A DNA stretch of 64,000 bases from Hyphomicrobiales bacterium (GCA_900472925.1 UCJU01000023.1:1-64000); one strand, 5' to 3'; counted from the first letter of the stretch, positions 1 through 8,200 are shown. Made by a program: numbers and translations. The notes: a model not told the origin generated them from the sequence alone.

Positions 1-191
1 CATGCAGTTCCGCAGTTATACGTGCCAGAAGCTTGGAGGGGTCGCACGTGCGTGAGATAGGAAATTTCATTCGGCTCTTATCGTCCATCTTCAATTCATT
101 GCATAATTCTCGACATTTGCCTGAATTCTGTAGCCGGTTTTTGCGACGGCCGAGATTCAGGGATATCTCGGCATGGGGTAGTTGCAGGAAG

Positions 192-716
192 CTATTCGGA
201 AGCCTCTAGCTTACTTGCCCAGTCATGCCAGTAAGCTGCAACGGTCGAAGTTTGCTTCACGACGCGATCAGGGGCGGGCGGGGCGAGCCACAAGTCCAGC
301 CGGTAGGTATCAACGGGGGTGTCATTGTCATTGGTGTCCAGTTCATTGGCTGTCTGCATCGCCCTTCCTTGGTACCGCGCCCGATAGGACCCGGCTGGCA
401 CGGCCATGCGCGCGCCTTGATCGGCTGCCCATTCCATTAAAGTGATCACTCCTTTGGGTGCTTGAAAAGAGACCTCCACAACCTCCTCCCAGCTCTCATC
501 GATTCCGGGATCGGCATCGAACAGATGTATGGTGATGCCGACAATGCCTGTATGCAGCCCGGTCATCAGAAACATTATCGCCGGCATCTGTGCGCCGCAC
601 AGGCCATTCATCTGGCCGAGAAAGCAAGTGTCCATCGCACCGTCAAATGATCCATCCAGTTAAAGATAGGCCTGTCCATACTGAACCTCGATATTCCCCG
701 CGAACAGTTCCGTCAC
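192..716 (-). pseudogene. Nonsense-interrupted gene of an unnamed conserved family
   Basis: Reading the minus strand from a GTG at 714-716, preceded by an AAGGAAAG ribosome site, gives a sequence beginning VTELFAGNIEVQYGQAYL. It then meets an in-frame TAA at 660-662 and continues in the same frame for about 155 residues. The downstream part has the pattern GLCGAQ...TGLHTG...DADP...WEEVVEVSF...VPAGSYRARY...YRLDLW, which I recall as a family of small bacterial proteins without an assigned function. The in-frame continuity across the stop suggests one point mutation (CAA to TAA would restore Gln) rather than two genes. Translation could restart at the Met near 635. A sequencing error is the main alternative. 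Confidence 0.6.
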
Positions 717-777
717 GATCTTTCCTTTTCCAACGGGTCTTAGTGATCAAGCCAATGCAACGCGTGCAAAACTAGAG

Positions 778-843
778 TGGCGAAAATCTCCCGAGTTTTG
801 TCATGTCATTCCGATTTTAGCACCGCTGCAAAAATCAGGCAGA
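778..843 (-). repeat. Copy 1 of a 66-bp promoter-like repeat
   Basis: On the minus strand this copy carries TTGCAG, a 17-base spacer and TGACAT (plus-strand positions 803-808), a reasonable -35/-10 pair. It ends about 62 bases before the GTG of the interrupted gene at 716. Related copies are at 1280-1345, 59971-60035, 61204-61269 and 62901-62968. The spacer holds an imperfect TTGCA-N4-TGCAA dyad. Confidence 0.6.
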
Positions 844-972
844 CCGTCCGAGAACTCGGCTCTGGAAAATTTCGTTAGCAATTGATGCCAATTTTGCGCC
901 CGTTGCCCGCTCCCCTACGCGCCGGTTCTGTAAGATTTCCCTTTTTACAGAATCCTATTCTACTCCGGGAAA

Positions 973-1245
973 TCATCTTGAGTTTTCGGACGGCTTGCAA
1001 GATTTGCGCGACGGCGGGAGGATTCCACACGACCGCCGCACAAACCAAAGGATTGACCCAGCAATGAGAAAATTTAGAAACGTTAGGATCGGCCATAATA
1101 CAAATTCGGCAAGAATTCCGCAGCCCCCTTCGATGCAATCAAAATATCCGCCCAAGGCCCACCAGTAGGCAGTATGGAAGGCTATCAAGGCGCAGAGGCC
1201 GATTACAGATACGAGAATGAGCGTTCTTCTCAAGAATCTCGCCAC
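973..1245 (-). CDS. Small membrane protein, hypothetical
   Basis: A 90-residue protein with two probable membrane segments: one near residues 8-30 (LILVSVIGLCALIAF) and one near 45-68 (LAEFVLWPILTFLNFLIAGS). A short loop with three cysteines separates them, and the C-terminal tail is basic. I do not recognise a family. A promoter-like repeat lies 35-100 bases upstream on the same strand, which supports expression. The tail after about residue 70 is rich in Ser, Pro and Lys. No partner gene is evident, although it is followed by the interrupted gene on the same strand. Confidence 0.45.
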   Translation of the reverse strand: MARFLRRTLILVSVIGLCALIAFHTAYWWALGGYFDCIEGGCGILAEFVLWPILTFLNFLIAGSILWFVRRSCGILPPSRKSCKPSENSR

Positions 1246-1279
1246 AGTCAGCCTCGATCCTATTGGTAATTCGTCGTTG

Positions 1280-1345
1280 TGGCGAAAACCCCGAGTTTGT
1301 TTGAAATGTTATACTGACTTTCGCAAATCTGCAAAAATCAGGATA
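1280..1345 (-). repeat. Copy 2 of a 66-bp promoter-like repeat
   Basis: The minus strand shows TTGCAG, 17 bases, then TAACAT (plus-strand 1306-1311), with a near-dyad TTTGCA-N4-TGCGAA across the spacer. It lies about 35 bases upstream of the small membrane protein gene that starts at 1245. It is the same length as copy 1 and clearly alignable with it. Confidence 0.6.
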
Positions 1346-1375
1346 ATGGCGAGGGCCGCCAAAGCTGTGGGTTGC

Positions 1376-1588
1376 CTATAGCTTGGATCGGTCCCTGTCC
1401 CGCCTCCATTGGATGAGGTAGCCAAAACCTGGACCGATCAGCGCTCCGCCGATAATCCAATGGATCAATGTCAGCGGCTTTTCGTCAGGATCATGCCCCG
1501 TCATAAAAAGGAAGAGAAAAAACGCGGCGATACCAGCTAACATCAGAGTAATCGGAAATAATATGCTTTTACGGAAGCCGTGCGTCAT
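1376..1588 (-). CDS. Small two-helix membrane protein, hypothetical
   Basis: A 70-residue protein with two hydrophobic segments: FPITLMLAGIAAFFLFLFM near residues 11-29 and IIGGALIGPGFGYLI near 45-60. A short charged loop (GHDPDEK) separates them and a basic tail follows. The ATG at 1588 has a good ribosome site, AGGAGAG, six bases upstream. No family is recognised. It follows the secreted DUF3829 gene on the same strand and may be the last gene of that transcript. Confidence 0.5.
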   Translation of the reverse strand: MTHGFRKSILFPITLMLAGIAAFFLFLFMTGHDPDEKPLTLIHWIIGGALIGPGFGYLIQWRRDRDRSKL

Positions 1589-1604
1589 TGGTCTCTCCTA
1601 TCTT

Positions 1605-1748
1605 TCAGAGCCACGGACTGGCTGGCCCTAGTTCGTCATAGGTTGGCTGACACCACGAACGTAGACCATAGCCTGTCGCAAATATCGCGATTAAAATTTC
1701 GATATTGCGCCTGATATTTGCGACGCAAACACCGGCACCTTCGATCAT
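1605..1748 (-). CDS. Possible small hypothetical protein
   Basis: A 47-codon frame sits between the DUF3829 gene and the two-helix protein on the same strand. Its TGA lies 14 bases before the next ribosome site, a spacing seen in operons. The product has one moderately hydrophobic stretch (IEILIAIFATGYGL). There is no recognisable family and no strong ribosome site, so this may be a chance frame. Confidence 0.22.
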   Translation of the reverse strand: MIEGAGVCVANIRRNIEILIAIFATGYGLRSWCQPTYDELGPASPWL

Positions 1749-1812
1749 CAAAATCCATATTCTGTTTTTGTTCGACACGTTGGCCAAAATCCCACGTTCA
1801 AGCCGACTGGAC

Positions 1813-2760
1813 CTAGTCCTTGGCAAAGGTTGTGGCCGTCTCGGCCGTGCTCACCATTGTATTGTAGTCAGAGACCAGCCACTGCATATCCTCGCCAGCC
1901 CCTTTGCGAGCGTCGCCTTTTGCCTTCTCCAGCTTCTCGTCGAAATCACGCAGCTTCGATAAGAGCGACGCCGGCTGCGATTCAAAAACGTGGAACGAAT
2001 CGGGATGCTCCAGCGAGTAATCATCGAACTCCCGGACTGCGCCCGAATAATCATCCAGTGCTTGCTTGAAGTCGGTCATCTTCACGACCGGATGATCGTT
2101 TGTCGGCATCAGATCCATCATCGCTTCTGCACGAAACATCACGTTGCGGACATGCCAGCGAGACTTCTTGCCCTCGCTTTGTTCCAGCGCGGCCAGTGAT
2201 GCCAGATCCGCTTTCACCTTCTCCGTGCGGAGCGCAGCATCGACCGTCTTGCGACGCTCCTCAAATGCGGGAGCAAGCGCAGCTATCTCTTTATGGAAGC
2301 CCTTACCAGCCTCCATCTTATCGCTCTTGTAGTCCTGTCTCTCGTAATATTTGTTGGCGCGCTCAATGACTGGCGCAAGTTGCTGGTACGTCTCGACATA
2401 GGCGGCCATTGCAGCATCAAGCTCTGGCATCTTGGGGGCTGCCTGCGTAGCGGCGACCACGGCAGAAGCTTCATCTCGGACATCATAAAGCGAGTACAAG
2501 CCGTAGATGATCCTTTCTTTGCCAGTGGGCCCTTTTTTCATATCCACCCAACTGTCGTACCGCTCCAACGACTCTGATGCTCTAAGCGTCCGGTTCAAGA
2601 ATTCAACATAGGTGTTCAGCTTGGCTGTGACCTCTTCAGATACCGCCGCTTCCGTAGCAGTCTGCGAAAATGCCGGACGAGACACGAACCCGACTGCGAG
2701 CGGATTTTGCAAAACGAAAACAAGCGCGGTAGCGGCCATGAACTTCTTGAAAAACGCCAT
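1813..2760 (-). CDS. Secreted DUF3829 (YiiG-like) protein
   Basis: The start chosen is the ATG at 2760, preceded by AGGGAG; a longer frame to 2790 lacks a ribosome site. The product is about 315 residues. It has a Sec-type signal (FKKFMAATALVFVLQNPLAVG, cleavage probably after PAFSQ near residue 32), so it should be periplasmic or a surface protein. The rest is helical and highly charged, with the pattern KLNTYVEFLNRTLRASESLERY and a C-terminal DYNTMVSTAE, typical of the DUF3829 family. In Gram-negative bacteria this family includes E. coli YiiG, whose function is unknown. Two possible small membrane proteins follow it on the same strand. Confidence 0.75.
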   Translation of the reverse strand: MAFFKKFMAATALVFVLQNPLAVGFVSRPAFSQTATEAAVSEEVTAKLNTYVEFLNRTLRASESLERYDSWVDMKKGPTGKERIIYGLYSLYDVRDEASAVVAATQAAPKMPELDAAMAAYVETYQQLAPVIERANKYYERQDYKSDKMEAGKGFHKEIAALAPAFEERRKTVDAALRTEKVKADLASLAALEQSEGKKSRWHVRNVMFRAEAMMDLMPTNDHPVVKMTDFKQALDDYSGAVREFDDYSLEHPDSFHVFESQPASLLSKLRDFDEKLEKAKGDARKGAGEDMQWLVSDYNTMVSTAETATTFAKD

Positions 2761-3017
2761 CAAAATCTCCCTACAATCGTGGTCATACATCTGTGTTATG
2801 AAAGGTGCCAGGGGACTGGCTGCTGCCCAACTCTGGCGTATATTGAGACATGAGGAAAGATCAGCTGGGGTCTGAAACGTTGATCGCGGTTAACAGTGTT
2901 TCGATACGATAACGAACGCATTGATCAACCTGGAGGACGATCCAGGGGGGAAGTATCCCTTGTTCTCGTTGTGCGTCGCGATCCATGACTCTGACTACGA
3001 GCGCACTGGATGCATCG

Positions 3018-3323
3018 TCAACCGGACAGCGCTCGCAGCACCGCCTCGGGCTCCCTCTCCATCACACGCAGAAGCGTTCGAGCAGCACCTGATGGCTGTC
3101 GAGCCCCTTGCTCCCATTTTTTGTATCCTGATGGGCTTGTCCCGAGGAAGGCCGCCATTTCATCTTGTGTCAGATGCAGCTTTTGGCGGATTGCCTTTGC
3201 ATCCACAGTTTCCAGATCAACGGCAGTGACCCGCATTCCCGCAGGGTCCCTGCCCTGCGCATGACCCAGAGCTTCGGTCATAGCCTGAATCAAATCCTCA
3301 CCGAATTTTGTCATCTCGCTCAT
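3018..3323 (-). CDS. HTH antitoxin of a RelE/HigB-type pair
   Basis: A 101-residue protein with a C-terminal Cro/C1-type helix-turn-helix: AIRQKLHLTQDEMAAFLGTS followed by GYKKWEQGARQPSG (about residues 44-80). The N-terminal half is short and helical. Its ATG overlaps the last four bases of the upstream toxin gene (ATGA), so the two are coupled. Toxin-first order and this HTH type are typical of HigBA/NadS-like antitoxins, which bind both the toxin and their own promoter. A dyad upstream of the toxin (3661-3686) could be the operator. Autoregulation is inferred from the family. Confidence 0.85.
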   Translation of the reverse strand: MSEMTKFGEDLIQAMTEALGHAQGRDPAGMRVTAVDLETVDAKAIRQKLHLTQDEMAAFLGTSPSGYKKWEQGARQPSGAARTLLRVMEREPEAVLRALSG

Positions 3324-3658
3324 GGTTTGCTCCTGTACGTCGCTTTGATCGCCTTTGCGAATGCAGCAGCCGCCTTGGCCTCTTCCGGCTTCAAATCCGT
3401 CTTTTCGTTCTTGCCGTAGACGAGAAGCGCATAGATGGGCGCGTCGTCGCTGTACCAGTAATAAATCACGCGTGCGCCGCCCCGTTTGCCTTTACCCTTG
3501 GCCCCAAATCTCAGCTTTCGGACACCACCCGCACCCGGTATTTCATCACCGGCCTGTGGATGGGTCGCCAGAAAGTCGATCAGATCCTTGCGCTCGTCGT
3601 CAGTGAACAGAGCCGTTGCCTGTTTGACGAAGAGCGATGTTTCAGCAACTGTCTGCAT
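3320..3658 (-). CDS. RelE/HigB-like toxin
   Basis: A 112-residue protein with the RelE-superfamily pattern of HigB2-like toxins: an N-terminal TSLFVKQATALFTDDER helix region, then GAGGVRKLRFGAKGKGKRGG, then the strand pair ARVIYYWYSDDAPIYALLVY and a C-terminal helix. The basic central strands match the mRNA-cleaving surface of this family, and ribosome-dependent mRNA interferase activity is inferred from homology. It is the first gene of the pair and overlaps the antitoxin gene by four bases. A TATAAT lies only four bases before the ATG, so the mRNA may be leaderless. Its position beside repABC fits a plasmid-stabilising role. Confidence 0.85.
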   Translation of the reverse strand: MQTVAETSLFVKQATALFTDDERKDLIDFLATHPQAGDEIPGAGGVRKLRFGAKGKGKRGGARVIYYWYSDDAPIYALLVYGKNEKTDLKPEEAKAAAAFAKAIKATYRSKP

Positions 3659-3660
3659 AG

Positions 3661-3686
3661 TGATTATAACCCATTGGGGTAGTTAT
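3661..3686 (-). promoter_or_regulatory. Promoter and probable operator of the toxin-antitoxin pair
   Basis: The minus strand carries TATAAT four bases before the toxin ATG. It overlaps an imperfect dyad with arms ATAAC..CCC and GGG..TTAT. This is the usual place for binding by the antitoxin, but the assignment is inferred from position and symmetry. Confidence 0.4.
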
Positions 3687-3716
3687 GGTGATCGAACTCG
3701 CTTTTGTCAATGATCA

Positions 3717-4931
3717 TCACGCAGACCGCTTTTCGGCTTCCCCATTCAACCGCAACAGTGCCATCACCATCGGCCCGAGCGAAAACTCCCCGCGCGCCGC
3801 CCGGTTGGTGAGATCACGCAAATAGCCACCGGCGGAATTGATGTGCCCTGCCCTCTCCAGGATACAGGCAATCGCAACCGCCGCATTTTCCGGCCCCATC
3901 GTTTCGCACGCTTCCTGATAGGCCGACGGGCTGACGCCCAGCATCGACCTCACCACAACCGCGGCCGACATGAGATCACGCCAACCACCCACAGTGCCGG
4001 CCGGACCATAGTCGATAATCTGTGGGCATGCCTTCAGCACAACACCCAGAGGAAAGGCCTTCAGCGTCTCAGTTTGAGGTTGGCGTCTCTTGCTCGGCTT
4101 TTCGCCCTGCTCTTTTTCAGAGCTAGGTTCAAATTCATGGAAGGATTCGGATTTTGAATTCTGTATGTGCTGCTCAATATGAGCATCATTGGTGCTATTA
4201 AATTCTGAATTTGACTGCGTATCCAACAGATTAAGGATTTCCTCGCGCAGAAGCTCGAGTTCATCGAGGATGCTGGCGACGTCAGCGATTGTTGGGGAGC
4301 GTGGAATGCGGGCAACGAGGTCTATGTACATAGCCTCGATCGCCATCCAATCGCCATCAGCCCCCTCCTCTATCGCTGCAGTGATAAGCTTGCGGACATC
4401 CCGGCGGCAGATTGTCAGGTTCTCCTTGGCTTTACGGAACGCGGACCGAGCAGCGACGACTTTCTGAGCGATGCCGGCAAGCTCTTCAGACCGGGCTAGG
4501 ATTGGTGAAAGGTCGAACCCAAAGGCATTCTCGATCTCGCCCGCGCCATTCTTCCTCGCGTAGCGCTTGCCGTTGGCACTATCCTTGCGGATGATCAGGC
4601 CTGCATCGACCAGAAGCGCCAGATGTCGGCGCAGCGTAGCGCCTGCCATGCCGTGGGCTCGAAGGATCAGTTGAGCATTTGAGGGAAACACGACGAGCTG
4701 CGCGTCCTGGCGCAATTCGTTCTCCGGATAGAAGCTCAGAAGCGCGTCGAGCACAGCCAGGCTGTTTGACTGCAAGCCGAGCTCTTCTCTCGCTTCCGAG
4801 GCATCACGGAAGACTTTCCATTTTTCGACCGTTTTGCCAGCCTTGATATCGTTTGTGGCCACTTGCCGCTTCACCAAGGCGAGCGTCATCGGCCGCCGCC
4901 CAAAGGGCGTCGTCACACTTCCTGTCTGCAT
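3717..4931 (-). CDS. repC: Replication initiator RepC
   Basis: The third gene of the repABC operon. The ATG at 4931 is used, with AAAGGG eight bases upstream; a GTG nine bases earlier has no usable spacing. The product is about 404 residues, normal for RepC. The N-terminus has TTPFGRRPMTLALVKRQ and the winged-helix-like initiator region with HGMAGATLRRHLALLVDAGLI (about 95-115). The C-terminal helical domain has GWRDLMSAAVVVRSMLGVSP and the terminal AARGEFSLGPM. In this family RepC binds an origin inside its own coding sequence, so oriV probably lies within this gene. Its level is expected to be limited by the counter-transcribed RNA encoded just upstream. It ends 59 bases from the toxin gene. 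Confidence 0.95.
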   Translation of the reverse strand: MQTGSVTTPFGRRPMTLALVKRQVATNDIKAGKTVEKWKVFRDASEAREELGLQSNSLAVLDALLSFYPENELRQDAQLVVFPSNAQLILRAHGMAGATLRRHLALLVDAGLIIRKDSANGKRYARKNGAGEIENAFGFDLSPILARSEELAGIAQKVVAARSAFRKAKENLTICRRDVRKLITAAIEEGADGDWMAIEAMYIDLVARIPRSPTIADVASILDELELLREEILNLLDTQSNSEFNSTNDAHIEQHIQNSKSESFHEFEPSSEKEQGEKPSKRRQPQTETLKAFPLGVVLKACPQIIDYGPAGTVGGWRDLMSAAVVVRSMLGVSPSAYQEACETMGPENAAVAIACILERAGHINSAGGYLRDLTNRAARGEFSLGPMVMALLRLNGEAEKRSA

Positions 4932-4989
4932 TTCTTTCACCCTTTAATAGGCAAAGGAAAATTGCTCACCAAAACGATGCCAAAGACTC

Positions 4990-5018
4990 TTGACTGTGAT
5001 TCGAGGAAATGCGATTCT
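4990..5018 (+). promoter_or_regulatory. Promoter of the repABC counter-transcribed RNA
   Basis: TTGACT at 4990-4995 is followed, after exactly 17 bases, by GATTCT at 5013-5018 on the strand opposite repC, inside the repB-repC gap. A strong -35 with a weak -10 in this place fits the ctRNA promoters of repABC plasmids. Confidence 0.5.
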
Positions 5019-5024
5019 CTGTCT

Positions 5025-5085
5025 TGCTTAAGGATACGAGAAGGGCTTCCACGACGGAAACGTTTGGGGGCCTTTTTCTTTTGCT
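5025..5085 (+). ncRNA. Probable repABC counter-transcribed (incompatibility) RNA
   Basis: The 147-base gap between repB and repC is the conserved site of a small antisense RNA in repABC replicons. From the promoter at 4990-5018, a transcript of about 55-60 nt would run to a stem built from AAGGGC and GCCTT followed by CCTTTTTCTTTT (about 5054-5085). That is the expected size and terminator arrangement. In this family the RNA pairs with the repC leader and blocks RepC synthesis, setting copy number and incompatibility. The exact ends are inferred. Confidence 0.55.
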
Positions 5086-5087
5086 GT

Positions 5088-6068
5088 CTATGCTCCTTGT
5101 TTATCCAACTTCGCCCTGTAGGTCCGATAAAGCTCGCTTAGGTTTTCAGCGATGAAATCTCCAAATCCTGCAGCGTCTTTGGACTTCAGCGCAAGCGTGT
5201 AGGTCTTGCTGTCGTTCTTGATGTCGGCAGACACAGATTTGTCGTCCGAAGCCCATTTATACACCTTCGGCATTTTCGACCGAGTTGGCCGGCCAACACT
5301 CTTCGCAAAAGCCAGTAATGAATTGAAACGCTCATCACCAACTTTGGATTTGAAATAGTCGGTCTCAACGAAAGCTTTCGCTTCTTGTTGCGTTGTTGGC
5401 CGTTCCAGGCAGTTTTTCAGTTCGTACCAGCGATCACGACCAACGCTTTTGGCAGCACCAACAGCATCGAGTATCTCTTTGGGAATCGTTGAAACCGCGA
5501 GCATCTTTGAGAGAGTAGCGCGATCAATGGACAGCGCCGAAAGGACAATCGCATTGTCGCTATCGAATTGGCGACGAGAGATTTCGGCAGCGAACATCGC
5601 CTTCTCGATGAAAGAAAGGTCTGCTCGCGCCGTATTCTCTTGCCCTTGTGCTAATACATGGTCACGATCTTTCAAGTCTTTTACGACGGCTCTAATCTTC
5701 CTTTTAAGACTCTTCGCAGCCTTAAGCCGTCGATGACCAAATACCACCATGTAGCGGCCAGAAGTGGATGGATGAGGTCTTACAAGAATAGGACTGTCTT
5801 GCCCGCGATCCTTTATCGCCGTCAGCAGTTCTCCAAAATCGGCTTCGTCGTGTTCAAGGCGGTCGCGAACGAATGACTCGTCAATGATATCGGGATCGAG
5901 CTCTATGACGGTTTCGCCCTCCAACAGCCGATCAGCCTGGGCGGTCAATTCGTCTAGTGAACTTATGAGAGCCTTCGACGCCCCTTTATTTGTATACGTC
6001 AGGATTACGTTGTCATCTTCAGCGGCCTCTCCGCTCATGACGTTTGCAAATGGGTTTTTCCGAGCCAT
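5088..6068 (-). CDS. repB: Partition protein RepB (ParB family)
   Basis: A 326-residue protein that starts at an ATG with GAGGGT upstream and begins MARKNPFANV, the usual RepB N-terminus, which contacts RepA. The ParB N-terminal nuclease-like fold shows SPILVRPHPSTSGRYMVVFG followed by HRRLKAAKSL (about 92-120). A helix-turn-helix follows near 180-200 (ALSIDRATLSKMLAVS). RepB binds parS sites, and two matching palindromes lie at 6124-6139 and 7516-7531. It follows repA by 75 bases, a gap that contains the first parS. With RepA it segregates the plasmid and represses the operon. Confidence 0.95.
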   Translation of the reverse strand: MARKNPFANVMSGEAAEDDNVILTYTNKGASKALISSLDELTAQADRLLEGETVIELDPDIIDESFVRDRLEHDEADFGELLTAIKDRGQDSPILVRPHPSTSGRYMVVFGHRRLKAAKSLKRKIRAVVKDLKDRDHVLAQGQENTARADLSFIEKAMFAAEISRRQFDSDNAIVLSALSIDRATLSKMLAVSTIPKEILDAVGAAKSVGRDRWYELKNCLERPTTQQEAKAFVETDYFKSKVGDERFNSLLAFAKSVGRPTRSKMPKVYKWASDDKSVSADIKNDSKTYTLALKSKDAAGFGDFIAENLSELYRTYRAKLDKQGA

Positions 6069-6123
6069 GCCACTACCCTCGAAATTTAACTAAATGTTTG
6101 ATAAATATAACCCGATATGAGGT

Positions 6124-6139
6124 TTTGACGGCGGTCAAC
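6124..6139. promoter_or_regulatory. parS: parS-like centromere site 1
   Basis: The palindrome TTTGACGGCGGTCAAC lies in the repA-repB gap. It matches the known repABC parS consensus GTTNNCNGCNGNNAAC at every fixed base except the first. A gap between repA and repB is a common parS location in this replicon class. Confidence 0.75.
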
Positions 6140-6143
6140 ATCA

Positions 6144-7352
6144 TTACATTCTCCCCCATGCTCGGTGGATAAGACCCTGTATCTCGAAATTTACAGCATC
6201 CATGCACTCAATGGCGCGGTCGTAGGTGCCTCTTGTAAAATTAGAGCGGTCTAGTTCGTAAAGACTGCGCTTAGTCAAACCAGCATCGGAAATCGCCGTA
6301 GTCTTTAGCATGGGCGTCTTGAGGATTTCTTCGGCGAGCATCGACTGCATGAAGCCGAGCATCTGTACTTGAGGAACATCCTGGGGTTCGAAGCGAGTGA
6401 TCAGGTATCGCAGCCAATCCATCCGGACTTCAGCTCCGGCATTCTTAATTGTTTTTGTAATGTTACCAAGCATAAGTAGAAACTGGCTCATCGACATTAG
6501 ATCCAGCATTTGTGGATGCACTGTGATCAGGACAGAAGTCGAGGCGGTGAGGGCGGTCAAGGACAGATACCCGAGCTGGGGTGGGCAGTCTACAACCACC
6601 ACATCATAACGATCGTCAACATCAAGCAATGCTTTGCCCAAGCGCGTGAAAAATCGCTTCCCCTCGTTGCCCACCTGCATAGCAAGTGGAGTGTCATATT
6701 CGTATTCTTGAAGCTCAAGATTCGCCGGAATAATGTCGAGACCGGGAAAGTTGGTCGAAAGAATGATATCGGTGATCGGTTTCCGCTCACTGTCGTAACG
6801 GATCGTGTCGTAGAGCGAAGGATTCTGGTCCAATTCGGGTTGAAAACCATGCAGCGCTGAAAGCGATGCTTGCGGATCTAAATCGATAGCGAGGACACGA
6901 TGGCCCGTCAGCGCGAGATGCTGCGCGAGATGAGCCGCGGTCGTAGTTTTCCCACTACCGCCTTTGAAATTCACAACCGCAATCACTTGCAGCTTGTCAC
7001 CAGGCTTGCGTTGCGGAATGTATTTTTTGGCTTCACTCTTGCCGGTTTCCGCAAGGTACTGACGCAATTCAAGCATTTGCTCGGCAGTGTAATATTTCCG
7101 GTTCCCTGACATGGTAGTTGGAACGGGACCCTTGCCGTCGAGGTAGAGACGTTTAAGATTGCTGGGAGTAACACCGAGGTAATGGGCAACTTCAGCGACA
7201 GAGAACTGACGCAGCGTCTTTTTTGCATTCGGTGGAAAGTTCTCAAGCCGCAATTGGTTTAGCTTGCGGCTGATCTCGGCACCTTGCATCAAGATTTTGT
7301 CGTCGAGTTCAAACGACGGTAGTGAAAACGCGTTCATGTTGCCTTGGACCAT
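6144..7352 (-). CDS. repA: Partition ATPase RepA (ParA family)
   Basis: A protein of about 402 residues and the first gene of the operon. An N-terminal HTH (VAEVAHYLGVTPSNLKRLYL) precedes a ParA ATPase domain with the deviant Walker A FKGGSGKTTTAAHLAQ (about 128-145) and Walker A-prime/B region VVVVDCPPQLGYLSL. This is the normal RepA architecture: a weak ATPase that moves RepB-parS complexes and, through its N-terminal domain, represses repABC transcription. The annotated ATG has no strong ribosome site; a second Met five codons in has AAGG nearby and is an alternative. The regulatory gap upstream contains a second parS-like site. Confidence 0.95.
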   Translation of the reverse strand: MVQGNMNAFSLPSFELDDKILMQGAEISRKLNQLRLENFPPNAKKTLRQFSVAEVAHYLGVTPSNLKRLYLDGKGPVPTTMSGNRKYYTAEQMLELRQYLAETGKSEAKKYIPQRKPGDKLQVIAVVNFKGGSGKTTTAAHLAQHLALTGHRVLAIDLDPQASLSALHGFQPELDQNPSLYDTIRYDSERKPITDIILSTNFPGLDIIPANLELQEYEYDTPLAMQVGNEGKRFFTRLGKALLDVDDRYDVVVVDCPPQLGYLSLTALTASTSVLITVHPQMLDLMSMSQFLLMLGNITKTIKNAGAEVRMDWLRYLITRFEPQDVPQVQMLGFMQSMLAEEILKTPMLKTTAISDAGLTKRSLYELDRSNFTRGTYDRAIECMDAVNFEIQGLIHRAWGRM

Positions 7353-7515
7353 TCTGCCGGTAAAACCATCGATCTCGAAGATCTGCCGTCATTATGCGCG
7401 ATTCTCGATTCGCAGCAAGGGAAATTAAGTTAATGAAAGGTTAATGGCCGATGAGGCCAGTAAATTCAGATTCTATAAATTCAGGAGATAGGATTTACTC
7501 GATGTTTTACTAAAA

Positions 7516-7531
7516 TTTGACTGCCGTCAAA
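7516..7531. promoter_or_regulatory. parS: parS-like centromere site 2
   Basis: TTTGACTGCCGTCAAA lies 165 bases upstream of repA. It shares the TTGAC-N-GC-N-GTCAA core of site 1 and is a complete 16-base inverted repeat except for the two centre-flanking bases. Multiple parS sites around repAB are common in repABC replicons. The rest of the 7353-7846 gap holds the repA promoter region and repeat A; no gene is seen. Confidence 0.65.
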
Positions 7532-7743
7532 AACGGCAAATTGCTCAATGTATTTAGTAAGTTGGAACAGATCTGGAGGCAAATTGAACGCACACGGCGC
7601 ACCCCTTCTCGTTCGCGCAAAACACGCCGGTTTTCCGCGGCCAAGGTGCGATTTCTGTAGCTCTAGTTCCTCAGGCCTTGGCAAACCTTCCGCTTATGAC
7701 AGGCTCGTACCGTGGTTTGGTTACGCTCGGCTTATTGATAGCT

Positions 7744-7812
7744 GTAAATCGGCAGAGGATCCCGATGCCGATACGCATGATAACGCCATTTATTTCTCAC
7801 GTTGACGGAGTC
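7744..7812. repeat. Repeat A: 69-bp member of a three-copy family
   Basis: It shares the core GCCGATACGCATGATAACGC and surrounding bases with copies at 17477-17567 and 20446-20536, all in the same orientation. It lacks the final 20 bases (TTTCTGTAYGCYTAATCACA) found in the other two. No open frame is conserved among the copies. Function unknown. Confidence 0.7.
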
Positions 7813-7846
7813 GATATCTTAGCTCGGCTTCTGCAACCCTGCAAAG

Positions 7847-8200
7847 TCAGGAATTGTGCGACAGGATGTTTATCACGTTTCCCAAGGGATCGAGCACGTG
7901 GAAGCGACGAACGTCCCAAGGCTCGTTCGACAGAGGATAAACGATCTCAAATCCCTCAGATTGAGCGCGTTCGTAAATTTCATCGACGTTGTCGACTTCA
8001 ACTGACAAATCGGGAACAGGTGTTCCCGATCCTCCATCACTCGCAACACTGACCTGCGGTCTTTCGTCTCCTCTGCTGGCAAAGGTGAGTATCCAGCCGT
8101 GATCCATGACAATATCGAGGCCCAACAGGCGCTCATAGAAAGGGCGTACAATCTGAGGGTCAGCAGCAGCAAGATTAGCGACTATTCGCAATACGGCCAT
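7847..8200 (-). CDS. Glyoxalase/bleomycin-resistance (VOC) fold protein
   Basis: A 117-residue protein; the ATG at 8200 is chosen because GGAGAG lies just upstream. It has a single VOC module pair: LRIVANLAAADPQIVRPFYE (strand-helix) with LLGLDIV, then PDLSVEVDNVDEIYERAQSE and the typical ending RRFHVLDPLGNVINILSH. Members include glyoxalases, dioxygenases and antibiotic-binding proteins. The ligand cannot be told from sequence. It lies beside the auxiliary TrpRS gene on the same strand, 48 bases downstream, and may be co-transcribed with it. Confidence 0.8.
   Translation of the reverse strand: MAVLRIVANLAAADPQIVRPFYERLLGLDIVMDHGWILTFASRGDERPQVSVASDGGSGTPVPDLSVEVDNVDEIYERAQSEGFEIVYPLSNEPWDVRRFHVLDPLGNVINILSHNS

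Noticed and set aside
2791-3017. 38-codon minus frame after the antitoxin gene
   Set aside because: No ribosome site or recognisable sequence; likely chance.
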